Assembly (NCBI RefSeq): GCF_900102785.1
Contig: NZ_FNGC01000004.1
Coordinates: forward strand, 186,001 to 250,000
Reading direction: 5' to 3'
Source of the DNA: Arthrobacter sp. ok362
GTDB taxonomy: Bacteria; Actinomycetota; Actinomycetes; Actinomycetales; Micrococcaceae
Length of the DNA: 64,000 nucleotides
Below, in pieces: positions 1-11,060 of the stretch (its first letter is position 1; each line of letters opens with the position of its first letter). The translations under genes and the position numbers were made by a program. The notes under the pieces were generated by a model, which saw only the letters and a list, made by a program, of their open reading frames with translations, made no database searches and was not told the DNA's origin.

Positions 1-476
1 TTGATTCGCTGTTGGTACTGCCGCCACCTCTCCGCAGGGTCCATCCGCGACTGAGGAGGCATGAAACGACGTGACCGGGGCAAGTCAGCCTCCGTGTTGG
101 CTTGTGAAGCGTGCGGGCTGCTGCCCCATCCCCAAAAGGCCCGTCTGACACTGGCCAATGTGTCTTTCATGTTGCCCATGGAGCGGGAGGTTCACGCCGC
201 GGTTTGCATGCGACGGCGGCCCTGTGGCGGATCCGCACCGTTATCGCTGGCGGGCCAGTTGCGCAGGGAAAGCTGGCCCGCGGTGCCGCCGGTGTGAAAG
301 CAGAAATTCACCTCATGCCGGGCAAAGTCGCGGGCGGAGCCGACTCTAGATTCCAGGGCCTCATCCTCGCGACGGTCGCCTCGTGGGCGCACCGGTGCTC
401 CCCGGATCCGCTGCGACACGCGACACGGGTACCGCATCAGCGGGTCGGCCTGACAGCCCACTGAACTTCCGAACCT
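1..476. other. Gene-poor left edge
   Basis: No gene can be supported here. Frame +1 is open from the window edge to a TGA at 52-54 and encodes a short peptide with a CxxC (CWYC), which could be the 3' end of a gene that starts outside the window. An ATG at 61 lies next to an AGGAGG, but its 78-codon ORF has no recognisable domain. The minus-strand ORF 192-461 is likewise unrecognised. Confidence 0.4.
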
Positions 477-1934
477 CTATCGGCCAGGTTTGAAAATGCG
501 GTAGCTCCGTGTGCTCTGCGATGGGGTTTTCTGTCTTACCCGGCCCGCAGGCCGCCTGCGCGGGTTTTGGATACCGACGGCGGAAACGATGCCCCCGAGG
601 ATGAGCAGCACCGCCGTCACGGTCACCATCCGGTGAAATCCGTCGAGCTCAAGTTTGCCGCCCACGACCAAGCCGACCAGCGCGATGCCGATCAGACCGG
701 CAACCCTGCTGACGGCGTTATTCACTGCCGAGCCGATGCCGGCCTGCTGTTCCGAAACCGAACCGAGAATGGCGGCGGTCAGCGGTGCGACGGTCGCCGA
801 GAGCCCGACTGCGAACAGGAGGATCCCAGGCATTAGCTGGGTCCAATAGTTGACCGGGATTTCGGCCGCGAGCATCAGGAGGTAGCCAACTCCGGCGAGA
901 GCAGGTCCGAATGCCATGAACCACCTCGGCCCGAACCTCCCGGCCAGGGAGCCAAACCATGACGCCAGGAGGATGTTGACGATGCTGACGGGAAGCAACG
1001 CGAGTGCGGCAAGCGTCGCCGGAAACCCGGCAACCTGCTGCAGGAAAAGCACGATGATGAATCCCCCGATCGACAGAGCGGCGTAGACGAAGGCCGTAGC
1101 CACATTCCCGACGGCAAAGTTTCGGACCGAGAAAAGACTGAGTGGCAGGAGCGGCTGCTGCGCGGTCATTTCCCGCCAAATGAACCCGGCGAGGCACAGG
1201 ATGCCGAGAACGAAGGGCATCAGAATGGGCGGGCTCCCCCAGCCATAGTTGCCTTGTTCGATCAGCGCGTAGACCGGCCCCGCCAACCCGAGCACACAGA
1301 GCACAGCGCCCGGGTAGTCGATGCGCACCCCCTCCACGCGAACATCCTTGGCCCGCAGCACGGCTAACAGGTACAAGGTCACAGCAATGGGCAGGACGTT
1401 GATTCCGAAGACCCAACGCCAGCCCACCGAATCGACCAGCAACCCGCCGAGCAGGGGGCCCGCGATGAAAGCCACGGTTGTGCCGGCTGTCCACTGGCCG
1501 ATCGCCTTCGCCCGGGGGGCCTCGTCGAAGTTTGACGTGATCAGGGCCAGGGAGCTGGGCACCAGCAAGGCGCCCGCGACGCCTTGAAGCGCCCTCGCCA
1601 GGACCAGCACCTCCGCCGTGGGTGCCAGCGCACACATGACTGACGTCGCGCCGAACCCGATCAGCCCTGCCCGGAGAACCACAACGCGTCCGAGCAAATC
1701 AGAGAGCGAACCGGCAACCAGGATCAGGGAACCCAAGGTGATCAGGTAGGCGTCGACAACCCATTGCTGCGTCGTAAGTCCGCCGCCTAATTCGCGGGAA
1801 ATGGCCGGCAGCGCCACGTTGATGACGCTGCTGTCGAGAAACGACACGAAGGACGCGAGAATTGCGATCCAAAGCACGAGCCTCTGCGTACGCGCCGACG
1901 GTAGGGAACTCACCCTCCCAGTTAACACCCGCAC
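477..1934 (-). CDS. DHA2-family MFS multidrug exporter
   Basis: This is an integral membrane drug:proton antiporter of the EmrB/QacA (DHA2) type, about 485 aa with roughly 14 hydrophobic segments. TM1 carries the typical LDSSVINVALP stretch, and the loop after TM2 carries MFS motif A (SDLLGRVVVLRAG). The tail is basic and cytoplasmic. The frame stays open upstream to 2186, but that extension overlaps the preceding gene in another frame and does not look like membrane protein, so I place the start at the GTG at 1934, about 13 nt after GAGAGAGG. GTGs at 1928 and 1913 are alternatives. The substrate cannot be read from sequence. It lies downstream of the DUF5996 gene on the same strand. Confidence 0.85.
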   Translation of the reverse strand: MRVLTGRVSSLPSARTQRLVLWIAILASFVSFLDSSVINVALPAISRELGGGLTTQQWVVDAYLITLGSLILVAGSLSDLLGRVVVLRAGLIGFGATSVMCALAPTAEVLVLARALQGVAGALLVPSSLALITSNFDEAPRAKAIGQWTAGTTVAFIAGPLLGGLLVDSVGWRWVFGINVLPIAVTLYLLAVLRAKDVRVEGVRIDYPGAVLCVLGLAGPVYALIEQGNYGWGSPPILMPFVLGILCLAGFIWREMTAQQPLLPLSLFSVRNFAVGNVATAFVYAALSIGGFIIVLFLQQVAGFPATLAALALLPVSIVNILLASWFGSLAGRFGPRWFMAFGPALAGVGYLLMLAAEIPVNYWTQLMPGILLFAVGLSATVAPLTAAILGSVSEQQAGIGSAVNNAVSRVAGLIGIALVGLVVGGKLELDGFHRMVTVTAVLLILGGIVSAVGIQNPRRRPAGRVRQKTPSQSTRSYRIFKPGR

Positions 1935-2049
1935 CCGCGGTTGCCGGCCTCTCTCACTGAAGGCAGTACCAGCAACCGTCCCGTCGTCAGTGCAGGAGTC
2001 GTGCGGATCGCCCCTTGAAGTGCCTGGCCCCGGCTGCTGGGTTGTGGCG

Positions 2050-2991
2050 TCACCGCCGCCAACGGTCCCGATCCACCTCAAGGGCCTCGCGGTCCCAGTG
2101 CCCTGTCTCCGCGGCCGCCTCGTAGGTGGCATGAAGGAACCCCAACAGCTTGCTGTCGGGGTCCGGCGCGGAGCGGACGTTTTCATATGGAAAGAGGTAT
2201 AGCCTGTCGCTTTGGCGATATACGACGCCGTCGGCTTCGTTCACATACTCGGCGTAGCCTGGCGGCTCTGGGTACGTGTAGGCATAGAAGGCCCCCTCCT
2301 CCCCCACACCGGGCCAGAACCCGCAACTGCTCAGCTCGTGGGAATAGCCCTCCACCATGACCCAGTCGGCACAATTCGGAACCCCACCGGGGTGAGCAGG
2401 CGCCACGCGTCCGGAGAAGCGCGCGTAGGCCAGGTCCATGCCTCCCCAGAACAGGTGGACGGGACTGGCCTTGCCCCTGAAGCGGGAACTGAATTCTTTC
2501 AGGACCCGGTCCGCCTCGATTAATTGCTGCCAGAACGTCCGGATGGCACCCGGGTCGTAGGAGGCGTGCTGATGGTCTTCGGCGAAGGGTATGGCCGGTT
2601 CCACTTCGTTCGGGACCGCACGGATGGATGCCTGGATGCCGAGCCTGCCGAGGGTCTCAAACACTTCCGCATGGAATGCTGCCACCGATTTGGGTTCCAG
2701 GACGATGGTCCCGGCAGTTCCATCGCTGGAGCGGACGTGCAACTGGTGGTCGCAGAAGTCGAATTCGATGTCGAAGGCCCCGCCCCCGTAGGGGATCGTC
2801 GACGTCGTCAGTCCGCGCGGCGTGACGTACAGCGTCACGTGCCACCAGTGGTTCAGCATCGGAGTGAGCGCCATGCGGATCTTGCCGACAATCTGCGTCC
2901 ACATGTGCACGGTGTCCCGGGTCTGAATCCAGTCATTGACCCGGAGTGCCGGCCACCCGCCGCCAGCGCCAGGAACTTCAGCCGCGTCCAT
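2050..2991 (-). CDS. DUF5996 family protein
   Basis: A soluble protein of about 313 aa matching the actinobacterial DUF5996 family. Typical features are the N-terminal WPALRVNDWIQTRDTVHMW block, the GGGAFDIEFDF strand, and the C-terminal HLFWGGMDLAYARFSGR and FYAYTYPEPPG blocks. No catalytic function is established for the family. The frame is open upstream to 3486, but residues before the ATG at 2991 are low-complexity Arg/Pro/Gly and unlike the family, so 2991 is chosen. An MFS exporter follows after about 115 bp on the same strand and could be co-transcribed. Confidence 0.8.
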   Translation of the reverse strand: MDAAEVPGAGGGWPALRVNDWIQTRDTVHMWTQIVGKIRMALTPMLNHWWHVTLYVTPRGLTTSTIPYGGGAFDIEFDFCDHQLHVRSSDGTAGTIVLEPKSVAAFHAEVFETLGRLGIQASIRAVPNEVEPAIPFAEDHQHASYDPGAIRTFWQQLIEADRVLKEFSSRFRGKASPVHLFWGGMDLAYARFSGRVAPAHPGGVPNCADWVMVEGYSHELSSCGFWPGVGEEGAFYAYTYPEPPGYAEYVNEADGVVYRQSDRLYLFPYENVRSAPDPDSKLLGFLHATYEAAAETGHWDREALEVDRDRWRR

Positions 2992-3373
2992 CGCAGGTCC
3001 TTCCGTGCCATCTACCGACTCCACGATCCGGCCGTGCCCGCTGGTTCCGTCCATGGAAGGGTGCCCAGTTGCCGGCGCAGTAACACCGCCGCTCCTGCGG
3101 GCGAGCCTACGCCGACGCCGGTAGGCCAGCAAGGGGCCCGCAGTGGACAGGAATTTGTCCTTGACTTTCGCCCGGAGGCGGACAAATGTGGGCTTCCGAG
3201 GGCAGCGTCCCCGGTCCGCAGACCGGCCGGGGGGGCGGCCAGGAAAAGCTGGCGGCGAACCCGCAGCGCGGTGCCGCAGCGTCGGCATGTTGGCCGGCGT
3301 TCGGCCGCGTTCCCAGGTCCACCACCCCTGGTATCGCCCTGTTTTGGCGGGCCCAACTTTAGGGGAGGCCGAG
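2992..3373. other. Intergenic region between divergent genes
   Basis: About 380 bp between the divergent DUF5996 and VOC genes. Every frame is long because of the high GC content, but none shows recognisable protein. It presumably holds both promoters. I see no clear operator. Confidence 0.4.
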
Positions 3374-5436
<2,063 letters not shown>

Positions 5437-5556
5437 TGACTCGCAAAATCCATCGGATTTGCCCTTCTCACACCTTGGGGAGGTCGCCACACGCTGAGCC
5501 AGCCAGCTCACCAATTAATTTTTGGCGTGAAAGAAGAAAGAAGAAAGAAGCCCGTA

Positions 5557-5856
5557 ATGGAATTTCTGACCCACCTCGTCACCACTGTTCCCGACGGAAC
5601 ACCGGACGCGACCGTGGACGAGACCAGGTCGCGGGAGGCGATCAGGGCGGCAGAACTAGCGTCCGACGGTCATCTTCTCCGGCTGTGGCGGCCCCCGGCG
5701 GCACCGGGTGAGTGGCGAAGTATCGGCCTTTGGAGTGCGGAAAATGAAAGCGAGCTGATGGGCATCCTCGCAAGCATGCCTTTGCACGTATGGATGACGG
5801 TCGAAATCATCCCTCTGCAGCCGCACCCGAACGACCCCGCTAGCAAGAAGGCCTAA
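5557..5856 (+). CDS. Muconolactone isomerase-like protein
   Basis: A 99-aa ferredoxin-fold protein resembling muconolactone delta-isomerase (CatC; about 92-96 aa), with MEFLTHLVTTVPDGTP at the start, the central LLRLWRPP...WRSIGLWSA segment, and a MTVEIIPLQPHPNDP tail. CatC acts in the catechol branch of beta-ketoadipate degradation, but no catA or catB lies nearby, so the role here is open. The ATG at 5557 follows the purine-rich AAGAAAGAAG. It stands alone between the flavoprotein gene and the molybdo-oxidoreductase operon. Confidence 0.75.
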   Translation: MEFLTHLVTTVPDGTPDATVDETRSREAIRAAELASDGHLLRLWRPPAAPGEWRSIGLWSAENESELMGILASMPLHVWMTVEIIPLQPHPNDPASKKA

Positions 5857-6023
5857 GGGGCGGCCGCGAGATTCCGTCGTTGGATTGCCGAGCTTCATGG
5901 AGAGTTCAGCGGGTAAAGACTGGACCGGAGAACGTTTGCAAGTCTGGTCTCTGTCCCGCCGTTGCCATATCGTTGGGGCACGGATTACATTCGACCGGCG
6001 GAGCTCCGCATCGGAGGTACAAG

Positions 6024-6617
6024 ATGGGAATCATCTCGTCTGGTTTTCACGGAAAACGGCGCACCGGCAATCCAGCGTTACCACCCGGCCAATACGAGAC
6101 AGCAAGCTTTCCCGTGCTGACGGCGGGCCCTGCACCCTATATCGCCACCGCTGACTGGGAATTCTTCATTACAACGGAGACGGGGCAGCGCCGCGCCTGG
6201 TCCTGGAATGAATTCTTGGCGCTACCACAGGTTGATGTCCGGACCGATATTCATTGCGTGACCAGCTGGTCCAAGCTGGACACGTCGTGGCGCGGGGTGT
6301 CCCTCGACACCTTGTTCGAGGACGTGGAAACAACGTCCGAGTTCACTACGGCTCACTCCTACGGCGGCTATACAACCAATGTCCCGCTGCAGGACCTGCT
6401 GGGCGGCCAGGCATGGGTGGCCTGGGAATTCGACGGTGAGCCACTGGAACGGGCCCACGGCGGCCCTGCCCGCCTGCTGGTACCCCACTTGTACTTTTGG
6501 AAGAGTGCGAAGTGGATCAATGGCATCGAGCTGATGCCGCACGATGTTCCCGGCTTCTGGGAATCTAACGGCTACCACATCTACGGCGACCCGTGGCGCG
6601 AGGAGCGCTACTCATGA
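6024..6617 (+). CDS. Sulfite oxidase-like molybdopterin oxidoreductase
   Basis: A single-domain molybdopterin enzyme of 197 aa (oxidoreductase molybdopterin-binding family, same fold as the YedY/MsrP core). The Mo-ligand cysteine is C78 in DIHCVTSWSKLD, followed by the WRGVSLDTLFE and GGPARLLVPHLYFWKSAKWI blocks typical of the family. There is no signal peptide or heme domain, so it is probably cytoplasmic and gets electrons from the flavoprotein encoded 10 bp downstream. The ATG at 6024 follows GGAGGT; upstream codons in the open frame are not family-like. The substrate is unknown. Confidence 0.88.
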   Translation: MGIISSGFHGKRRTGNPALPPGQYETASFPVLTAGPAPYIATADWEFFITTETGQRRAWSWNEFLALPQVDVRTDIHCVTSWSKLDTSWRGVSLDTLFEDVETTSEFTTAHSYGGYTTNVPLQDLLGGQAWVAWEFDGEPLERAHGGPARLLVPHLYFWKSAKWINGIELMPHDVPGFWESNGYHIYGDPWREERYS

Positions 6618-6627
6618 GGCAGGACAC

Positions 6628-7362
6628 ATGAGCACCCTGTGGCGCGTCGCCGAGGTGGTCAGCGGCGTTCCCGAAACGGAATCGTCCAGAACCATCGGGC
6701 TGCGCGTAGACGGTCTGAACGGCAACCTTCCCGGCCAGCACATCGATATCCGGCTCACGGCCGACGACGGTTACACGGCAGTGCGGTCCTACTCCGTGGC
6801 CACAGCCGGGATGGACGAAATCCTGGAGATCACGGTCGACGAATTGGCCAACGGGGAGGTCTCCCCCTATCTGGTCAGAGACCTGATGGTCGGAGACCAG
6901 TTGGAGATCCGGGGCCCCGTCGGCGGCTGGTTCGTCTGGCGGCCGACGGACCCGAACCCGGTTCAGCTGATCGCCGGAGGATCCGGCGTCGTCCCGCTCA
7001 TGTCCATGATCCGCGCCCACGAGGCATCCGAGAATCCCTCACAGTTCCGGTTGCTGTACTCGCTCAAATCCCCCGAGGCAGGGTTCTATCGGGAGGAGCT
7101 GACCTTGAGACAGGAATCTCCCAAGCTGACCGTCGACTATTTCTATACACGCAAAGTTCCGGAGGGCTGGCCAAGCGCCCCGAAGCGACTCACCGCTGAA
7201 ACACTGTTGGCAAACGTCCTGCCGGCGGATGTTTCCCCCGACACTTTCATCTGTGGTCAGACAATGTTTGTCGAAACGGTCACAGAGTGGATGGTGCAGG
7301 CGGGCTATCCGACCGCCTCGATTAAAACCGAACGCTTCGGCGGAACGGGAGGAATACGGTGA
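6628..7362 (+). CDS. FAD/NAD-binding ferredoxin-reductase-type oxidoreductase
   Basis: A 244-aa ferredoxin-NADP reductase-fold protein. The FAD-binding barrel contains VRSYSVATA (RxYS motif, around residue 50), and the NAD(P) domain starts with LIAGGSGVVPLMSMIR around 115 and has FICGQTMFVETVTEWM near the end. There is no 2Fe-2S domain. It starts 10 bp after the molybdo-enzyme stop and its own stop overlaps the next start. By gene order it is the NAD(P)H-dependent electron donor of the molybdo-enzyme; this is inference. Confidence 0.88.
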   Translation: MSTLWRVAEVVSGVPETESSRTIGLRVDGLNGNLPGQHIDIRLTADDGYTAVRSYSVATAGMDEILEITVDELANGEVSPYLVRDLMVGDQLEIRGPVGGWFVWRPTDPNPVQLIAGGSGVVPLMSMIRAHEASENPSQFRLLYSLKSPEAGFYREELTLRQESPKLTVDYFYTRKVPEGWPSAPKRLTAETLLANVLPADVSPDTFICGQTMFVETVTEWMVQAGYPTASIKTERFGGTGGIR

Positions 7363-7706
7363 CTGGCAACAACAGCTCCGCTTCCCCTGGTGCTGAGGAC
7401 CCGCGCCTCGAGGACCAGGACATCGCCGGAACCGCAGGCAATCCAATACCTCATCTTGACGGGAACGCGGCAGCAGGACAGCTGTGGGAATTGTTCCGCA
7501 TTGACATCATTGCAGCGATCGGTCGGTGCAAGAACTGTGGCGCTGTCAGGGTCTTCGGGGAAGCAGCGGTATATGCCGACGCCCCGGGAATAGTTGTGCG
7601 CTGCAGTTCCTGCGGGGGCGTCCTGCTGCGTCTCGTAGAGACTCCGACCAAATTCTGGCTCGATGTCAGTGGACTCAGCTACCTTCAGATCGACCGGGAG
7701 AGCTAA
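7359..7706 (+). CDS. DUF6510 zinc-ribbon protein
   Basis: A 115-aa protein of the DUF6510 family. The N-terminal 30 residues are disordered. The rest contains two CxxC knuckles (CKNC and CSSC) about 30 residues apart, which form a probable zinc ribbon. The GTG start overlaps the flavoprotein stop (GTGA), so the two are translationally coupled. From memory, this gene is a regular third partner of the sulfite-oxidase-like/FAD-reductase pair in actinobacteria, so a role in assembly or electron transfer is plausible but unproven. Confidence 0.82.
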   Translation: MTGNNSSASPGAEDPRLEDQDIAGTAGNPIPHLDGNAAAGQLWELFRIDIIAAIGRCKNCGAVRVFGEAAVYADAPGIVVRCSSCGGVLLRLVETPTKFWLDVSGLSYLQIDRES

Positions 7707-8089
7707 GGTACGACTCTGGCATCCGCCCCGCCGTGCTCAAGACCGCAGGACGCGGACACGTCACAGCACGGTGAAGAAAAAACGATCCCCGCGCTGCGGA
7801 ACTCCTCAGAGACGTCATCTTCACAGCGCTCAAGAACGGGCCGCCGCCTTGGCGAGTGCTATCTGTGAGGAGGTAGTCTACGACAGTGCCGAAGACCCTC
7901 AACCCTTACCAAGATGTCCAGATGAAGGTCGAGCATAGCCTGACGGCATCTTCCGCACGGAGGGATCAGGCCGCGCCCTTCGTTCCCGCCGCGGCAATCG
8001 TCAGAAGGGGGCCGGCCCCAGCGGCGGCAGCCGCACCCAGAACAACGAGTTCTGCCGGAACACCCGTGGCCGCGGTTAGGCTTGCAACC
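7707..8089. other. Intergenic region, 383 bp
   Basis: The frame of the downstream gene is open from 7886, but residues before 8090 are Ala/Pro/Arg-rich and not conserved-looking. I see no RNA gene or strong hairpin. Confidence 0.35.
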
Positions 8090-8722
8090 ATGGCGATCAT
8101 TCATCAGGCAGAATTGCAGCCGACGAAACTTGAACTTCTTGAAGAGTGGCTGCCCCGCCAGCCGTGGTTCACTGAGCCCGGCACGGCAGGACTCCGCAAA
8201 GTAGGCTCCTACCGGTTCGATGACCCCGCCGGCGAAGTCGGCATAGAAACGATCATCGTCTCGGTGGGCAGCTCAACCGTTCAAGTTCCACTCACGTACA
8301 GGGCCCAGCCCTTGGCCGGCGCGGAACCATGGCTAGTCGGAACGATGCAGCACTCGGTTCTCGGCCCGAGATGGGTTTACGATGCCTGCGCCGATCCAAT
8401 CTACGTGGCAGCGTTGGCGGCGAGCATCATGCTGGGCCGTCCGCAGGCAGATCAATACCTCCAAGCAGAGGGAAAGCAACAACTCCTGGCGCAGTCGGTC
8501 CTCGTGCACAGCACCGGACCGAAGCACGATGCAGTTCCTGACGTCTCTTCGCCGACACCCCGCACCACCGACGCCGGCACTGCTATCGAGACTGCCAACC
8601 TCCGCATACTCGTTACCCGGCGACTGGACCTCACCGAGCAACCAGTCGGCCGGCTCACGTTGACCGGTACCTGGGAAGGACAAACGGAAAGCGTGAAACT
8701 CGCCGCCATAGGTGACGCCTGA
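8090..8722 (+). CDS. Maltokinase N-terminal cap-like domain protein
   Basis: A 210-aa protein resembling the maltokinase N-terminal cap domain without the kinase domain (CG0192-like family). Features are AELQPTKLELLEEWLPRQPWF at the start, the KVGSYRFDDPAGEVGIETIIV strands, VPLTYRAQPL, and GTMQHSVLGPRWVYDACADP. Stand-alone versions are common in actinobacteria and have no assigned activity. The ATG at 8090 is chosen because homology begins there, although no good ribosome site precedes it. It is convergent with the yihY-like gene. Confidence 0.78.
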   Translation: MAIIHQAELQPTKLELLEEWLPRQPWFTEPGTAGLRKVGSYRFDDPAGEVGIETIIVSVGSSTVQVPLTYRAQPLAGAEPWLVGTMQHSVLGPRWVYDACADPIYVAALAASIMLGRPQADQYLQAEGKQQLLAQSVLVHSTGPKHDAVPDVSSPTPRTTDAGTAIETANLRILVTRRLDLTEQPVGRLTLTGTWEGQTESVKLAAIGDA

Positions 8723-8724
8723 CC

Positions 8725-8749
8725 GCCGGAGACGAACCCGCCCTCCGGC
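8725..8749. terminator. Weak hairpin between convergent genes
   Basis: GCCGGAG (8725-8731) pairs with CTCCGGC (8743-8749) across an 11-nt loop, just after the stop at 8722 and before the yihY-like stop at 8789. There is no T-tract, so termination is only possible. Confidence 0.35.
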
Positions 8750-8788
8750 CACAGAGTTTGAGCGCCCACCGGCCCGCCAACTTGAGCG

Positions 8789-9946
8789 TTAGGTGCGGTC
8801 CACCCCATCGGTGTCTCCGGGGAGCTTGCTGCCTTCCTGCTGTTCAGCCTGGTTCCCGTGCTGTTCCCGCAGTTCTCGCCCGCGACGGATGTCGTCTTCC
8901 TCGCGGGCCTGGAGTTTGTCGCTCTGTTTCGTGTCCCGTGGTGGCAGCTGGATGGTGTCTTCGGCCTCGATGCCGGCCTGGAGCTGCCGTCCACGCTCCA
9001 TTTCGGCGTCGAACTCGGCACCGAACAGCAGCGACATGTTCAGGATCCACAGCCACAGCAGCGAGATGATGACGCCGCCGATCGAACCATAGGTCTTGTC
9101 GTAGCTGTTGAAGTTGGCCACGTAGAAGGCGAAGGCCAGGGACGCAAGCAGGAATATTACCAAGGCGATTGTGGATCCCAGGCTCATCCAGCGGAACTTG
9201 GGCTGCTTTACGTTCGGGGTGGCGTAGTAGAGGATGGCGATTGCGAGGATCACGAGCAAGATGATCACAGGCCACTTGAGAATGTTCCACGCCGTTAGGA
9301 CGGCCCCGCCGAGGCCGACCGCGTTGCCGACGGCCTCGGCCACCGGTCCGCTCAGGACGAGCATGGCTGAAAGCACGAGGACGATCAGCACGGTGGCAAT
9401 CGTGACGACGAGCATCGTGCCGCGAAGTTTGATAAAGGGCCGGCCCTCATCGATTTCGTAGATCCTGTTCATTGCCCGGCCAAACGCGCCGACGTATCCG
9501 GAGGCGGACCAGAGGGCGGTGACGATGCCGATCACTAGGGTGAGTCCGGCGGCGGAGGAGCTGCTGAGTTGCTCGACTGGCTGGCGGATAGCGTCCACAG
9601 TGTCACCGGGCGCGAAACCCTGGACGATCTGAAGGAGCGCGGATGTGGTCTTCTCGGCCTGCCCGAAAATGCCCAGCAACGACACGAGGGCCAACAGCGC
9701 CGGGAAAATCGAGAGGACCGAGTAGTAGGTCAGGGCGGCTGCGAGATCCGGGCACTGGTCCTTTGTGAATTCACGCAGAGTCTTCTTGGCGATGTACTTC
9801 CACGAGGGCTTGGTGACGTCGGCGGGGCTGTCCGGTTTGCGGGAGTCGTCCGGAGCGGGCGCCGTGCGGGCCTTGGCGGTGCTGCTCTCGTCCGTTTCAG
9901 CGTCGGTCATGGAGTCATTTTCTGCCTTGGCAGGGTTCTTGGCCAT
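8789..9946 (-). CDS. YihY/BrkB family inner-membrane protein
   Basis: A 385-aa membrane protein of the YihY/virulence factor BrkB family. It has a cytoplasmic charged N-terminus (1-50), then AALTYYSVLSIFPALLALVSLLG (the family signature, around 70-92), six hydrophobic segments in all, with GSIGGVIISLLWLWILNMSLLFGAEFDAE near 300, and a charged C-terminal tail rich in Glu/Arg/Gln. The function is unresolved; the early RNase BN assignment was wrong. A start at 9946 follows AAGAAGGA. It is the last gene of a same-strand group (helical protein, holin-like, DUF3618, YihY) that looks like an envelope-stress module. Confidence 0.9.
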   Translation of the reverse strand: MAKNPAKAENDSMTDAETDESSTAKARTAPAPDDSRKPDSPADVTKPSWKYIAKKTLREFTKDQCPDLAAALTYYSVLSIFPALLALVSLLGIFGQAEKTTSALLQIVQGFAPGDTVDAIRQPVEQLSSSSAAGLTLVIGIVTALWSASGYVGAFGRAMNRIYEIDEGRPFIKLRGTMLVVTIATVLIVLVLSAMLVLSGPVAEAVGNAVGLGGAVLTAWNILKWPVIILLVILAIAILYYATPNVKQPKFRWMSLGSTIALVIFLLASLAFAFYVANFNSYDKTYGSIGGVIISLLWLWILNMSLLFGAEFDAEMERGRQLQAGIEAEDTIQLPPRDTKQSDKLQAREEDDIRRGRELREQHGNQAEQQEGSKLPGDTDGVDRT

Positions 9947-9976
9947 GGGAAATCCTTCTTGGGGGGTTAAGCGAAG

Positions 9977-10015
9977 TGGCCGGCCGCCCAGCGCATCAGC
10001 GAGGGCAGCCGGCCA
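9977..10015 (-). terminator. Hairpin after DUF3618 gene
   Basis: TGGCCGGC (9977-9984) and GCCGGCCA (10008-10015) form an 8-bp stem extended by GCCC/GGGC inside. It lies 17 bp past the DUF3618 stop and before the yihY-like gene. No T-run follows, so it may attenuate rather than end transcription. Confidence 0.45.
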
Positions 10016-10031
10016 TATTCAGATGCGGCCA

Positions 10032-10628
10032 TTAGGCCTGCTGAACGTTGTCCTTAGCTTCGGCGGTCCGATCCTTGACGTCCGCCACAGCGGTTTGGCC
10101 TTCTGCCTTGACATGATCGGTGGCGTCCGCGGCAGTGGCCTTGACGTTCTCCATGGCTTCCTGAGCGGGCTCCTTGAGTCCCTCAGCCACGTGCTTTGCG
10201 GCGTCCGTCAGTTCCGTGGTGAGCGGCTCGGCGGCCGACTTGAGGGCCTCAGCGGCTTCACGCTCTTTCTGGCTGGCCGGGATCAGGGACGACACAAGCA
10301 GGCCTGCGCCGAAAGCGATCAGCCCGGCAGCCAAAGGGTTTCCCTGCGCCTTTGTCTTCAGCTGTGCGGGAGCGGCAGCGACTGCTGAACCGGCGTCACT
10401 CACGTGGGCGCCGGCGCTTCCGGCGGCTGAATGGACGTTGTCCGCGGTGTGGTCGGCGGCTCCCATGACCTTCTCCTTCACTCCGGATACTGCGTCCTTG
10501 ACCTTGTCGGTTTGCCGCTGGACGATGTGCGACGGCGTGACCTTGTCAGCGACGGCGTCAACGTTTGTGCCCAGGCGTGCGCGGGTTGCTTCAATATCTG
10601 CTCGGATGACATCCGGGTTTTCACTCAT
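10032..10628 (-). CDS. DUF3618 domain protein
   Basis: A 198-aa protein. The N-terminal DUF3618 block (NPDVIRADIEATRARLGTNVDAVADKV, residues 4-30) is followed by a helical Ala/Lys/Asp-rich segment, one hydrophobic stretch (LAAGLIAFGAGLLVSSLIP, about 97-115) and a long amphipathic helical tail with 11-mer-like KxxAxDAxxxV repeats, like LEA or apolipoprotein-type proteins. It is probably membrane-associated and stress-related. It is 18 bp downstream of the holin-like gene, and the pairing of DUF3618 with this holin family is common in actinobacteria. Confidence 0.85.
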   Translation of the reverse strand: MSENPDVIRADIEATRARLGTNVDAVADKVTPSHIVQRQTDKVKDAVSGVKEKVMGAADHTADNVHSAAGSAGAHVSDAGSAVAAAPAQLKTKAQGNPLAAGLIAFGAGLLVSSLIPASQKEREAAEALKSAAEPLTTELTDAAKHVAEGLKEPAQEAMENVKATAADATDHVKAEGQTAVADVKDRTAEAKDNVQQA

Positions 10629-10646
10629 CGTGTTACCTCGCTGGAT

Positions 10647-11060
10647 CTAAGAGTTGGGTTTAAGTGTGGGCGGGATTTCCTGCAGGGTCTCCGCGGTCCT
10701 CGGCATGCCCTTGATCGCGTTGAGTTCCTTTCGGCCCATGGCTGCCAAGATGGCGGCGACAATTGCCCAGATGACGGCGACAACAACAGCGGACCAACCC
10801 AGACCGATCACGTACCCCAGCGCCCACCAGAGCGCCAAAGACAGGAACAGGAGCACAAAGTGGCCCGCTACGCCGGCGCCAGCCAGCAGGCCGGTGCCTT
10901 TGCCGGCGCGGGTGGCGGACTGCTTGAGTTCGACCTTGGCCAGCTCCACTTCCTGCCGCATCAGGGTGGACATGTCCCGCGTGACCTCACCCAGAAGGTC
11001 ACCCAGGGAAGAGGCGTCAGCCTTCGCTTGGGCTGGGGTGGGAGGAATTTCGCTGCTCAT
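10647..11060 (-). CDS. Actinobacterial holin-superfamily membrane protein (PF07332-like)
   Basis: A 137-aa protein with the LLGEVTRDMSTLMRQEVELAKVELK helix typical of the putative actinobacterial Holin-X family, followed by two long hydrophobic segments (about 62-85 and 88-110). Despite the name it is a chromosomal membrane protein; there are no phage genes nearby. Its ATG overlaps the stop of the upstream gene (ATGA at 11057-11060), so the two are coupled. Confidence 0.85.
   Translation of the reverse strand: MSSEIPPTPAQAKADASSLGDLLGEVTRDMSTLMRQEVELAKVELKQSATRAGKGTGLLAGAGVAGHFVLLFLSLALWWALGYVIGLGWSAVVVAVIWAIVAAILAAMGRKELNAIKGMPRTAETLQEIPPTLKPNS

Noticed and set aside
61..297. 78-codon ORF with an AGGAGG directly upstream
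   Set aside because: The SD is 1 nt from the ATG, the sequence is Arg/Pro/Cys-rich without any domain, and other frames of the same stretch are equally open.
10647..11060. Prophage holin
   Set aside because: No phage structural, lysis or integrase genes around; the family is a chromosomal actinobacterial one.
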